Below, one piece after another: positions 28,539 through 36,562 of a DNA stretch of 64,000 nt. A program made the translations under genes and the position numbers. Source of the stretch: Lewinellaceae bacterium. GTDB lineage: Bacteria > Bacteroidota > Bacteroidia > Chitinophagales > Saprospiraceae. The notes below the pieces were generated by a model. It was given only the letters and a program-made list of their open reading frames with translations, made no database searches and had not been told where the DNA came from. Location of the stretch: assembly GCA_020636215.1 (NCBI GenBank), contig JACJYG010000010.1:124001-188000 (forward strand). Reading direction: 5' to 3'. The first letter of the stretch is position 1. Each line of letters begins with the position of its first letter.

Positions 28539-28814
28539 TTATTCGGCGCCTTCCAGGATGACCAGGATGTCATCTTCGCGCATGATCAGGTAATCTACGC
28601 CGTTGTATTGTAGCTCCTGGCCAGCATATTTGCCGTACAACACGATGTCACCTGGCTGCACGGTCATGAGGTTGCCATCTTTTCCCGGGCCGACTGCAAT
28701 GACCTCACCGCGTTGCGGCTTTTCTTTTGCGGTATCGGGAATGATGATCCCACCTTTTGTTTTTTCTTCTGCCGGAGCAGGTTTTACAACTACTCTGTCA
28801 TTGATGGGCTTCAT
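28539..28814 (-). CDS. groS: Co-chaperonin GroES (10 kDa)
   Basis: GroES caps the GroEL cavity. The 91-residue protein starts MKPINDRVVVKPAPAEEKT, has the mobile loop TKGGIIIPDTAKEKP and ends with the LIMREDDILVILE strand typical of the family. It heads the groESL operon. A 21-base palindrome with a spacer lies about 50 bases upstream and may act in heat-shock control. Confidence 0.98.
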   Translation of the reverse strand: MKPINDRVVVKPAPAEEKTKGGIIIPDTAKEKPQRGEVIAVGPGKDGNLMTVQPGDIVLYGKYAGQELQYNGVDYLIMREDDILVILEGAE

Positions 28815-28864
28815 AGTAACTTACTTTTATGATCAATTTTAGTTAAACAATGGTATTGTATCTC

Positions 28865-28885
28865 GTTCAAACACAAAATTTGAAC
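28865..28885 (-). promoter_or_regulatory. Inverted repeat upstream of groES (possible operator)
   Basis: The sequence is a perfect 7-bp inverted repeat (gttcaaa and tttgaac) separated by 7 bases. On the minus strand it covers a TTG lying 18 bases before TACCATTG, a one-mismatch version of the -7 box. It does not match the CIRCE element (9-bp arms, 9-base spacer). A role in regulation is inference. Confidence 0.4.
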
Positions 28886-29087
28886 AACCTACCTCTATCA
28901 TACGGTATGCCAATTTCAAATTCATGACAATATTGCAGGTTTTTCCGCCATTTGATAGGGTTGAAAGTGAAGAGCGGAAAAAAGGGAAAGGAAAGTTGTC
29001 ATTTTGGCAAGTACAAGTGCTTGTTTAAAGCTAGGCGAACTTACCGGGCGTGAGCTGCGCCATCATTTCATTTACTGTGTTCAAAAG
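28886..29087. other. Spacer between groES and secG
   Basis: I see no gene in this AT-rich stretch beyond the operator-like palindrome and the secG terminator that bound it. Confidence 0.4.
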
Positions 29088-29120
29088 AAAAGGCCTGCGC
29101 GTGTTGCGCGCAGGCCTTTT
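29088..29120 (-). terminator. Terminator downstream of secG
   Basis: A strong hairpin (aaaaggcctgcgcg and cgcgcaggcctttt arms around tgttg) with T-runs on both sides, 34 bases after the secG stop. It could work in both directions. Confidence 0.85.
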
Positions 29121-29153
29121 CTGGTAGCTCCGGGAATTGGGGGAGCAATAAAA

Positions 29154-29417
29154 TTACTGAGACAGCAGTTGTTCGGCGCCTTCGCCGCCACCGCCGACCA
29201 TCATACTGACGATGATGCAAAGTATAAAGAGTGCAGCTGCCAGGTACCAGGTAGCTTTCTCGATGAAGTCAGCTGATTTTGCTGCACCGAACATCTGGTT
29301 GGCCTGAGCACCACCGAAGGTAGAATCAACACCGCCACCCTTAGGGTTCTGAATCAGTACCGCAGCCATCAGGAGCACGCACACCAAGGCGATAAAAACG
29401 GTCATTGCAGTCAACAT
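29154..29417 (-). CDS. secG: Preprotein translocase subunit SecG
   Basis: SecG is the small two-helix partner of SecYE in the inner membrane. The 87-residue product has membrane segments at ~3-22 and ~55-74, joined by the diagnostic loop LIQNPKGGGVDSTFGG and QMFGAAKSADFI. It overlaps nothing; the neighbouring gene ends three bases upstream of its start, an arrangement seen in other Bacteroidota where a TPR-like gene precedes secG. Confidence 0.92.
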   Translation of the reverse strand: MLTAMTVFIALVCVLLMAAVLIQNPKGGGVDSTFGGAQANQMFGAAKSADFIEKATWYLAAALFILCIIVSMMVGGGGEGAEQLLSQ

Positions 29418-29420
29418 ATG

Positions 29421-30635
29421 TTATTCGCTTTTAAGGTTCGCTATTTTCGACGCAAAGTAATCACTTTTTTCCGGAAAAACCAACATCAGGCGCTGATACA
29501 TTTCACAGGCTTTATCGGAAAGGCCCTGAGAGGCGAGCAATTCCGCAAGCGTCTCGGAGGCGATCTCTTCGTTTTCGGTTATGCTTCGAGTGGCGATGCG
29601 GGAGACCGCATTGGCTGGATCAACTCCTTTTTTCTTTTTCAGCTTTTTCTTTTTTTTCTTTTCTTCCCTTTTTCTGGATTCCATCAATTCACCGAGTTGT
29701 CCCTGTATATGGGGTGATTGAAATTGTTCTATCCAACTGGTAAAGGATTGTTTTGGTTGAGGGCGGGCCGGCTGTGGGGGTAGTTCGGGAAGCGGTTTAG
29801 GGTGGGCGAGCCTTGTATAAGGTTGATTTTTAAGGACCGTGAGCTCTGGACTGATCAACGGCCGAGGGGGTTTCACTGCTTCCACTTTCGCCGATGGAAT
29901 GGCGGCAGGGGAAGGCTCTTGGATGCCCGACAGGATCGCATCAATGGCAGCCAGGGCAGGTAGCAGGCTTTCGTCGGCCTGGAAGGCAAGGGTAGGTTGA
30001 TCTACCTGAACTGCCTGAGAAATGGACTGGTTGTCGGTAGAAGATTCGGCGGCTTCCTCTTCTTCTTCTTCTTCAACGGTTTCCTCCAGATCTGTCAGCC
30101 TGCTTTCCTTTTCTCCCTCCGGAGGCGCCAGCCCGGCTTCGGCTTCCGTTTCCTCAATCATTTCTTCGTCCTCCATATTTTCATCCTCATCGTGGAGGCT
30201 GAATTCCAGCCCCCCTTCCGGTGAGTGATAGGGCTCCTCTCCGCCAAGCGGCTGGCTGAGCCCCTGCTCGATGGGGGAGTGTTCGGCGGTGTTCCGATCC
30301 ATTTTAAGCAGAGCGTGTCCATCTTCCTCCAGTTCCGAGAGGCTTTTCAGTTCCAGATACTCTTCCTCCAGCAGGAAATTATCAGTTTCCGGCACTTTGG
30401 CATTCATCTGCTTCATTTGCTGGTAGAGGAAGTTTCGGTCAATGCTGTAAGCGGCCGCCCGGTGCAGGTTCTGTTCCCAGTCCGGCAGGGCGTCCATATA
30501 GCTTTTTTGTAAGAGTAGCCAGTGCAGGTTTTGACAATAAGGGTACTGCAACGCCAGGCTCTTCAATTCCTGATAAGATATTTGATAGAGTAAGGATGGA
30601 TTTCGCAGATATTGGGTAAAGCTGTCCGTATTCAT
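29421..30635 (-). CDS. Uncharacterised protein with acidic low-complexity centre and C-terminal TPR-like helices
   Basis: The 404-residue product begins with a conserved-looking helical segment (LYQISYQELKSLALQYPYC, WLLLQKSYMD). It continues through a strongly acidic stretch (residues ~150-200, rich in Glu) and proline-rich linkers, a basic KKKKKLKKKKG patch near 330, and a final TETLAELLASQG-like helix pair (LAELLASQGLSDKACEMYQ). No signal peptide is seen. Proteins of this layout sit before secG in related genomes, to my knowledge without a defined role. It is probably co-transcribed with secG (3-base gap). Confidence 0.6.
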   Translation of the reverse strand: MNTDSFTQYLRNPSLLYQISYQELKSLALQYPYCQNLHWLLLQKSYMDALPDWEQNLHRAAAYSIDRNFLYQQMKQMNAKVPETDNFLLEEEYLELKSLSELEEDGHALLKMDRNTAEHSPIEQGLSQPLGGEEPYHSPEGGLEFSLHDEDENMEDEEMIEETEAEAGLAPPEGEKESRLTDLEETVEEEEEEEAAESSTDNQSISQAVQVDQPTLAFQADESLLPALAAIDAILSGIQEPSPAAIPSAKVEAVKPPRPLISPELTVLKNQPYTRLAHPKPLPELPPQPARPQPKQSFTSWIEQFQSPHIQGQLGELMESRKREEKKKKKKLKKKKGVDPANAVSRIATRSITENEEIASETLAELLASQGLSDKACEMYQRLMLVFPEKSDYFASKIANLKSE

Positions 30636-30694
30636 ATCCTGCTGACTTTTAAGTGCTTATTGGAAGGCCAATATAAACAGGATTCACCGGATTT

Positions 30695-31297
30695 TCAAGG
30701 CCGCTCTGGCGAAGCGGCCAGTTCAAGCAGGAACGCCTTTAGCTTGGCAATGGCTCGAGCGCGATGGCTAATCTCATTTTTTTCCCGCATGCTCATTTCC
30801 GCAAAGGAGCGGTTATGCCCTTCAGGGATGAAGACCGGGTCGTAGCCGAAACCCTGGCCGCCGCTTTTCTGGCCTGCGATCCGCCCTTCCACGATGCCTT
30901 CGAATAGGTGCTCTGTTCCATCATCGAGGATCAGGGCGATCACTGTTCGAAACCTGGCGCGCCGGTTATCGTTGCCTTGAAGTTTTTCCAGAAGCAGGCT
31001 CATATTTGCTTCGGAATCCCGGCCGGGGCCAGCAAAGCGGGCAGAGAAAACGCCCGGGGCTCCTGCCAGTGCTTCAACTTCCAATCCGGTGTCTTCTGAA
31101 AAACAGGGGGTATTATAATGCTCATAGACATAACGGGCCTTCTGCAGGGCGTTGCCCTCCAAAGTGGGGTGGTCTTCGGGTAGTTCTTCCTCACAGCCAA
31201 TATCTTTCAGGCTGATGATTTGGAATGCTTCTCCGAGGGCAATATTGGCTTCCTGCACCTTATTGGCGTTGCCTGTGGCAAAAACGATCGATTGCAT
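30695..31297 (-). CDS. rdgB: Non-canonical purine NTP pyrophosphatase (RdgB/HAM1)
   Basis: This enzyme hydrolyses dITP, dXTP and ITP to monophosphates and keeps deaminated purines out of DNA. The 200-residue product starts IVFATGNANKVQEA and has the family motifs PCFSEDTGLEVEALAGAPG, SARFAG, and the GGQGFGYDPVFIPEG and EISHRARA segments near the C-terminus. Length is normal. Confidence 0.96.
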   Translation of the reverse strand: MQSIVFATGNANKVQEANIALGEAFQIISLKDIGCEEELPEDHPTLEGNALQKARYVYEHYNTPCFSEDTGLEVEALAGAPGVFSARFAGPGRDSEANMSLLLEKLQGNDNRRARFRTVIALILDDGTEHLFEGIVEGRIAGQKSGGQGFGYDPVFIPEGHNRSFAEMSMREKNEISHRARAIAKLKAFLLELAASPERP

Positions 31298-31311
31298 TGA
31301 AGAAGGGTTTA

Positions 31312-31776
31312 TTAATGTTTAGGGAGGAATACTTGCATAGCTTTCCACAATTGTCCGGCTTTCTCCTTGCCGCCTTGTTGTCGCTCCTCATAGATGTCCG
31401 CCAGGGGATGCGCCAGCAGAAAGGTGATACCGCCTGCCTGTACCGGCTGATAAAGTGGCAGGTTGAAATGCAGGCCCAAATCTTTTGGTGTTATTCCAAA
31501 GATCAAGGCGGAATGGAGGTTGTATTGGGCAGAAAGCCGCGAAAAACTATAAGGCTTGCCCTTTGTTATTTTTAGAAAAAGCACCGCTCGGGAAAGCCCG
31601 GGTTGGAGAGCCTCCAATATTTTTTTCAAGAACCCGTCAAGGATTATGTCAGCGTCACTTTCTCCGGCTGCCATCACGATCAGAACCCTGGCCGTAGGGC
31701 TTCCGGACAGTTGCCCATCCGGCGTTTCACCGTCTGGAGCAGGAAATAAAAGAAAATCAAAAAAAGAAGATTTCAA
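31312..31776 (-). CDS. Uncharacterised 154-residue protein next to rdgB
   Basis: I do not recognise this family. The product has no signal peptide. Its C-terminal half (FGITPKDLGLHFNLPLYQPV, then LAHPLADIYEERQQGGKEKAGQLWKAMQVFLP) has an alternating loop-helix pattern I have seen in unassigned Bacteroidota proteins. One possibility is a small replication-type subunit, but that is only a guess. The gene ends 14 bases before the rdgB start on the same strand, so the two are likely co-transcribed. Confidence 0.5.
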   Translation of the reverse strand: MKSSFFDFLLFPAPDGETPDGQLSGSPTARVLIVMAAGESDADIILDGFLKKILEALQPGLSRAVLFLKITKGKPYSFSRLSAQYNLHSALIFGITPKDLGLHFNLPLYQPVQAGGITFLLAHPLADIYEERQQGGKEKAGQLWKAMQVFLPKH

Positions 31777-31867
31777 AATTATTAGTCTTTTTTAAAGGAA
31801 CAACAGAATATGGTTTTGAAATGATTCGAAAAATTCCCCTGAAATAGAATTTCTGTATAAAAATAAT

Positions 31868-31875
31868 TAAATTTG
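31868..31875 (+). promoter_or_regulatory. Putative -7 box of ilvE
   Basis: TAAATTTG matches the TAnnTTTG consensus exactly and lies 18 bases before the ilvE ATG, in an AT-rich region. No clear TTG is visible at the -33 position. Confidence 0.4.
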
Positions 31876-31892
31876 TACAAAAACCTACCCTA

Positions 31893-32981
31893 ATGAAGTA
31901 CAATATAAGGATCACCAAGGTCAAAGAATCCCACCTATCTGAGGTAGACTTTAACAACATTCCATTCGGGCGAGTATTCTCAGACCATATGTTTGTTGTA
32001 GACTACAAGAATGGGGAGTGGATTGATCCCCGTATCGAACCCTTTGGCCGGTTTGGCATTCATCCGGCAGCGATGGCCCTTCACTACGGCCAGGCAATAT
32101 TCGAAGGCATGAAGGCTTCCAAAAGCTATGACGGCAAGCCGATGTTGTTCCGCCCGGAGCGGCACGCGCACCGGATCAACAATTCGGCCCGGCGGCTATG
32201 CATGCCGGAAATTCCGGAAGATCTTTTCCTGGACGGCCTGCACGCCTTGATCGCCATAGATAGCAACTGGATACCGGCTCAGGAAGGCAGCGCCCTTTAT
32301 ATTCGTCCATTCATGTTTGCCAATGATGAGTTCATTGGAGTACGGCCTTCCGAGAGTTATAAATTCTTCATTATTACCGGGCCGGTTGGCCCCTACTACC
32401 CCAAGCCGGTGAGCCTGCTGGTGGAGGAGAAATACGCTCGTTGCGCCGTCAAAGGGGGCACTGGAGAAGCCAAAGCGGCTGGCAATTATGCCGGCTCCCT
32501 GTTGCCTGCCAAACTGGCTCAGGAGAAAGGTTACGATCAGGTCATGTGGCTGGATTCCAATGAGTTTAAATACGTCCAGGAAGTAGGCACCATGAATATT
32601 TTCTTTGTCATCGACGGCAAAATTATTACTCCCGCACTCGACGGAGGCATCTTGCAGGGCATTACCCGGGACAGCATCCTGAAGATCTTTCGAGAAAAAG
32701 GCTTTCAGGTAGAAGAGCGCCGCATCACGATTGATGAAGTCGCTGAGGCCTATAAGGCCGGAAAGCTTCAGGAAGTATTTGGGGCCGGCACGGCCGCCAT
32801 TGTCTCCCATGTTTCCAGGATATTGTATGGTGAACTGTTGATGGAACTTCCCCCCGTTGAATCCAGAAAGTATGGCGAGTTGGCTAAGGCTGAAATCAAT
32901 GGCCTGCGTTCAGGGAGGATCAAAGATACCCATGGCTGGATCGTTCCGGTCAAAAGCCCGGTCGCAATGAAGGTCGGATAA
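31893..32981 (+). CDS. ilvE: Branched-chain amino acid aminotransferase
   Basis: IlvE interconverts branched-chain amino acids and their 2-oxoacids with PLP and glutamate. The 362-residue product is of the longer, eukaryote-like type II form: LHYGQAIFEGMKA, RPERHAHRINNSARRL, the PLP lysine in GEAKAAGNYAGSL, then EVGTMNIFFV and LDGGILQGITRDS, and the phosphate-binding GAGTAAIVS. It is transcribed alone and followed by a terminator. It would supply the last step of the leucine pathway whose leuACDB genes lie 22 kb to the left. Confidence 0.96.
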   Translation: MKYNIRITKVKESHLSEVDFNNIPFGRVFSDHMFVVDYKNGEWIDPRIEPFGRFGIHPAAMALHYGQAIFEGMKASKSYDGKPMLFRPERHAHRINNSARRLCMPEIPEDLFLDGLHALIAIDSNWIPAQEGSALYIRPFMFANDEFIGVRPSESYKFFIITGPVGPYYPKPVSLLVEEKYARCAVKGGTGEAKAAGNYAGSLLPAKLAQEKGYDQVMWLDSNEFKYVQEVGTMNIFFVIDGKIITPALDGGILQGITRDSILKIFREKGFQVEERRITIDEVAEAYKAGKLQEVFGAGTAAIVSHVSRILYGELLMELPPVESRKYGELAKAEINGLRSGRIKDTHGWIVPVKSPVAMKVG

Positions 32982-33008
32982 GCTAATTTCAGATCAGGCC
33001 GAAGAAAA

Positions 33009-33038
33009 GGGCTGCTCCAAAAGAGTAGCCCTTTTTTT
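33009..33038 (+). terminator. Terminator of ilvE
   Basis: An 8-bp stem (gggctgct with agtagccc, one G-U pair) is followed by seven Ts, starting 27 bases after the ilvE stop. Confidence 0.85.
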
Positions 33039-33123
33039 AAATTTCCTGTCCATTCAGGCCAATAAAAAGCCAAATTATATTTTGGGAAGTAAAAAAATAG
33101 AACGACTTTAGCCTTTCCAAAAA

Positions 33124-33396
33124 ATGGCATCTATGAACCGCCAGGATCGTACCTTTTTGCCGCAAAATCTGCGCCTTTCTTTCAGCTTGAAGAAGCTGTT
33201 GTTTATTGTAGCCTTTCTGCCGCTATCCCAGTTGTTGTGGGGGCAAAGCGAAAGCTCTGATTTCATGCGAAGCACCGGCAAGATCTATGTCGTGGTTGCT
33301 GTAATTATTGCCATTTTTATCGGAATAGTCCTATTTCTGATCTTTCTCGACCGAAAGCTGACCAAATTAGAGAACCAAATTAAAGAACATGATTGA
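33124..33396 (+). CDS. CcmD-like small membrane protein
   Basis: The 90-residue product has a positively charged N-terminus with a first hydrophobic stretch ending in LLWGQ (possible signal peptide, ~22-40). Then comes the family-like core SSDFMRSTGKIYVVVAVI with a membrane helix at ~53-75 and a charged tail LDRKLTKLENQI. This matches the short CcmD-type proteins of Bacteroidota, normally linked to cytochrome c maturation. No ccm genes lie beside it. Its end overlaps the start of the dehydrogenase gene by eight bases, so they may be translationally coupled. Confidence 0.6.
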   Translation: MASMNRQDRTFLPQNLRLSFSLKKLLFIVAFLPLSQLLWGQSESSDFMRSTGKIYVVVAVIIAIFIGIVLFLIFLDRKLTKLENQIKEHD

Positions 33397-34825
33397 ACTC
33401 GAACCAAAGTCACAAACCAGCTTTTATGAAAGCGTGGTGAATTATTTTGATAAAGCTGCCCGCCATACGGGGCTCCACCCCGGGCTACTGGAACAGATCA
33501 AAGTGTGTAATGCCGTCTACCGTATGCATTTTCCGGTCAAGATCGGTAATGAGTACAAAGTAATAGAAGCTTACCGGGTACAGCACAGCCACCACCGTAC
33601 GCCTACCAAAGGGGGAATCCGTTTCTCCAACCACGTCAATCAGGAGGAAGTAATGGCCCTGGCGACGCTCATGACTTTCAAATGTGCAATCGTGGATGTG
33701 CCTTTCGGGGGGGCTAAAGGGGGGGTGAAAATCAACCCATGGGAATATTCACCTTCCCAAATAGAAAAGATCACCCGCCGCTACACCTCCGAACTGATCC
33801 GTCGCAATATGATCGGCCCATCCGTAGATGTGCCTGCTCCGGACTATGGAACCGGAGCCCGGGAAATGGCCTGGATCTATGACACCTATCGCACTTTCAA
33901 AGGAGATGACATCGATGCAGCCGGTTGTGTAACCGGAAAACCAGTCACGCAACACGGTATCCGGGGGCGTACGGAAGCTACCGGCCGCGGTGTTTTCTAC
34001 GGTATCCGCGAGGCCTGCAGCAACAGTGAGGACATGAAGCGCCTCGGATTGGAACCTGGAATTGCTGGTAAGACTATGGTCGTTCAGGGCCTTGGCAATG
34101 TGGGCTCCTATACGGCCATGATTTCTCAGGATGAAGGTGATGTCAAAATCATTGGCATTGGCGAAGTAGAAGGCGCTATCTATAAAGAAAGTGGAATAGA
34201 CATCCACGACCTGCTCAAATTCCGCAAGGAAACAGGTTCCATTTTGGGGTATCCCGGTGCAAAAGTCTTCGAGAAGAAAGACCGCCTTGCCGTACTCGAA
34301 ATGGAGTGTGATATTCTGGTTCCGGCTGCCCTGGAGAATCAGATCACTATGGAAAATGCACATAAGATAAAGGCCAAGATCATCGCTGAGGCGGCCAACG
34401 GGCCTATCACCTCCATGGCGGAAGAAGTATTGCTGAGTAAAGGTATTCTGATCATTCCCGATCTCTTCCTCAACGCCGGAGGGGTTACGGTTTCCTATTT
34501 CGAGTGGTTGAAAAACCTTTCGCACATGCGGTTTGGCAGAATGGAAAAACGATTCAACCAGCAGACCTACCAAAACCTGGTCGACATGGTGGAACGTCTG
34601 ACAGGGCATTCTATCGGTGAGCGCGAAAGGGCGATGGTGGCTCGTGGGGCCGACGAGATCGACCTCGTGCGCTCGGGGCTGGAAGAAACCATGATCAGCT
34701 CCTACAATCAGATCAGAGAGATCATGAAACGCAAGCGTAAAGTTGAAGACCTGCGGACCGCAGCTTTCGTCAGCGCAATTAACAAGATCAGTAGCGACTA
34801 CCTGTCATTGGGTATCTTCCCCTGA
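33389..34825 (+). CDS. Glu/Leu/Phe/Val-type dehydrogenase, probably glutamate dehydrogenase
   Basis: The 478-residue enzyme oxidatively deaminates an amino acid (likely glutamate) to the 2-oxoacid with NAD(P)+. Visible are the substrate region TPTKGGIRFS with its Lys, the catalytic-Lys region VPFGGAKGGVKIN, PAPDYGTGAREM, the Rossmann loop VVQGLGNVGSYTA, and IAEAANGPITSMAEEV. The length fits hexameric glutamate dehydrogenases somewhat extended at the C-terminus (KRKRKVEDLRTAAFVSAI). Specificity cannot be fixed by eye. An Lrp-type regulator gene follows. Confidence 0.9.
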   Translation: MIELEPKSQTSFYESVVNYFDKAARHTGLHPGLLEQIKVCNAVYRMHFPVKIGNEYKVIEAYRVQHSHHRTPTKGGIRFSNHVNQEEVMALATLMTFKCAIVDVPFGGAKGGVKINPWEYSPSQIEKITRRYTSELIRRNMIGPSVDVPAPDYGTGAREMAWIYDTYRTFKGDDIDAAGCVTGKPVTQHGIRGRTEATGRGVFYGIREACSNSEDMKRLGLEPGIAGKTMVVQGLGNVGSYTAMISQDEGDVKIIGIGEVEGAIYKESGIDIHDLLKFRKETGSILGYPGAKVFEKKDRLAVLEMECDILVPAALENQITMENAHKIKAKIIAEAANGPITSMAEEVLLSKGILIIPDLFLNAGGVTVSYFEWLKNLSHMRFGRMEKRFNQQTYQNLVDMVERLTGHSIGERERAMVARGADEIDLVRSGLEETMISSYNQIREIMKRKRKVEDLRTAAFVSAINKISSDYLSLGIFP

Positions 34826-34837
34826 TAAGCGTGGAGG

Positions 34838-34900
34838 TGTTTCATGGTTTTATGGTTTTATGCTGGCATGGCTTCAATGAAATCATGAAACCATGAAACA
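34838..34900 (+). terminator. Inverted repeat after the dehydrogenase gene
   Basis: Perfect 13-bp arms (tgtttcatggttt and aaaccatgaaaca) are separated by 37 bases. There is no T-run, so it may be a weak terminator, an mRNA-stabilising stem or a repeat remnant. Confidence 0.35.
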
Positions 34901-35050
34901 GCCCTAGTTTCAGAATATTGTTGTAAAAAATTCCGAATTCATGGGGTGTTAAGAAATTTTGATAGGTTTACTGGAACAATGATTTGTATTTTATTCTTTT
35001 AGTCAATATCTTACAGCGTTTTTATTGTAAAAAGCATAACGAAAAAGACA

Positions 35051-35524
35051 ATGGCGGACAAGCTAGACAAAATCGACCTTAAGATCCTGAGAATCCTGCA
35101 GGAAAACAGCAAGATCACCAACCTGGATCTCTCCAAGCGCATCGGGCTTTCCCCGGCTCCAACGCTTGAGCGGGTCAAAAAACTGGAAAACTCCAATATC
35201 ATTGAGAGCTACCACGCCAAAGTGAACCCCCAGTCCATTGGCTTGAACGTCAAGACTTTTGTACTGGTCTCATTGGCCTGGCAGAAGGAAAATGCACTGA
35301 ATCACTTCCTGGAGAAAATTAAGGAAATTGAGGAAATTACGGAATGTTATATCATCACTGGTGAGGCAGACTTCCTGATCAAGATCGTCTGTAAGGATAT
35401 TCCCACTTATGAGCAGTTGCTCTTCAAGACTTTGTCTCAGATCGACGAGATCGAGCGCCTGAAGACTTTGATGACCCTCTCTACCGTCAAGGATTCCAAG
35501 GTGCTGCCCTATAAATATGATTAA
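35051..35524 (+). CDS. Lrp/AsnC family transcriptional regulator
   Basis: The 157-residue product has an N-terminal winged-helix domain (LDKIDLKILRILQENSKI, DLSKRIGLSPAPTLERVKKL) and a C-terminal RAM ligand domain (CYIITGEADFLIKIVCKD). Such proteins sense amino acids and regulate amino-acid metabolism. Its position after a glutamate-type dehydrogenase suggests, but does not prove, a connected role. It has its own upstream spacer of 225 bases. Confidence 0.95.
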   Translation: MADKLDKIDLKILRILQENSKITNLDLSKRIGLSPAPTLERVKKLENSNIIESYHAKVNPQSIGLNVKTFVLVSLAWQKENALNHFLEKIKEIEEITECYIITGEADFLIKIVCKDIPTYEQLLFKTLSQIDEIERLKTLMTLSTVKDSKVLPYKYD

Positions 35525-35556
35525 AACCGGCATTTTACCGGATAACCATAAAACCT

Positions 35557-35589
35557 AGCCGCTGCCGGAGTATTTCTGCAGCGGCTTTA
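35557..35589 (+). terminator. Terminator-like hairpin after the Lrp gene
   Basis: Perfect 9-bp arms (agccgctgc and gcagcggct) with a 12-base loop are followed by ttatc, a short T-run. It lies just before the next gene. Confidence 0.5.
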
Positions 35590-35597
35590 TCATTCCG

Positions 35598-36407
35598 ATG
35601 CGGCCAAAACAAAAAACGCTTCTGTGGGAATTTGAAACGGAGGGCGGAGTTGGCCCATCCTTCCTGTTCGGCACTATGCATGTCCAGGATCAGCGCGCTT
35701 TCACATTTCTGGAATTAGCTAAAGAGAAAATACTGGATTGCAGCCTGTTTGCCCTTGAATTTGACCTGGCGGATGCACCACTGGCAATGGATGCCTCTAT
35801 GCTTCAACTTCCCAATAATAAAACCCTCGACCAATTACTATCCCGGCCGGTATTTGAAAAACTTCGCCGTATCTTCCTCAAAACAGTACAATTGGATATT
35901 GCCACTTTTCGTCATTTCTCTCCCATGCTGGTGGCCAACCTCATCAATGAACGTTTGCTCTCCCGGGATATGCCGGTTTCTCTGGACGAACATCTCTGGC
36001 AATTTGCCCGCCAGACTGGCGTTCCGACAACGGGTATTGAAACCTACGCAGAACAAATGGAAGTACTACAACATATTTCACTGGATTACCAATTGAAATC
36101 ACTGGTTTCCATGGGCAGGCATTTCCGACGGCACCGGCAACAACTTCTCCACATGGCGAAACTCTATGAAAGCGCGGAAATTTTCAAGCTATACCAGGCA
36201 GCCAAACGCAGCGCCTCTGGCCTGCGCGGCCTTTTATTATTCCGTCGCAACCAGATAATGGCCAGCCGTATCGGTCAAATGGCCAGAGAGCAGCGCCTGT
36301 TTTGCGCCATCGGCGCCGGGCACCTGGCCGGTGGCAAAGGAGTGATCCGACTCCTGAAGCAAGAAGGCTTTCGGATGCGGCCAGTGGCTTGGCGCGGGAA
36401 TGAATAG
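35598..36407 (+). CDS. TraB/GumN family protein
   Basis: The 269-residue product shows the family's N-terminal SFLFGTMHVQDQRAFTF (GTxH motif), the FALEFDLA acidic strand, and the C-terminal FCAIGAGHLAGGKGVIRLLKQEGF (GxxH motif). Homologues are predicted metal-dependent peptidase- or protease-like proteins related to TIKI. No signal peptide is visible, so it may act in the cytoplasm. It stands alone on the plus strand; its role is not assignable. Confidence 0.88.
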   Translation: MRPKQKTLLWEFETEGGVGPSFLFGTMHVQDQRAFTFLELAKEKILDCSLFALEFDLADAPLAMDASMLQLPNNKTLDQLLSRPVFEKLRRIFLKTVQLDIATFRHFSPMLVANLINERLLSRDMPVSLDEHLWQFARQTGVPTTGIETYAEQMEVLQHISLDYQLKSLVSMGRHFRRHRQQLLHMAKLYESAEIFKLYQAAKRSASGLRGLLLFRRNQIMASRIGQMAREQRLFCAIGAGHLAGGKGVIRLLKQEGFRMRPVAWRGNE

Positions 36408-36562
36408 TGCCTTGGGAGCTAAATAGCGGCATGGCATTTTTTCGATCACCCTCAGAACCTCTCGAAACTTTATCTTAAATCCGGGCGGCAAAAAAATATT
36501 ATATGATCCATTAAGCAAATACGGCTTTGCGGTGTTTAGGGTTCATGATAAGTACAACAGCA

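Noticed and set aside
28865..28885. CIRCE element at groES
   Set aside because: The arms (7 bp) and spacer (7 bases) do not match the 9-9-9 CIRCE consensus, so it is reported only as an unnamed palindrome.
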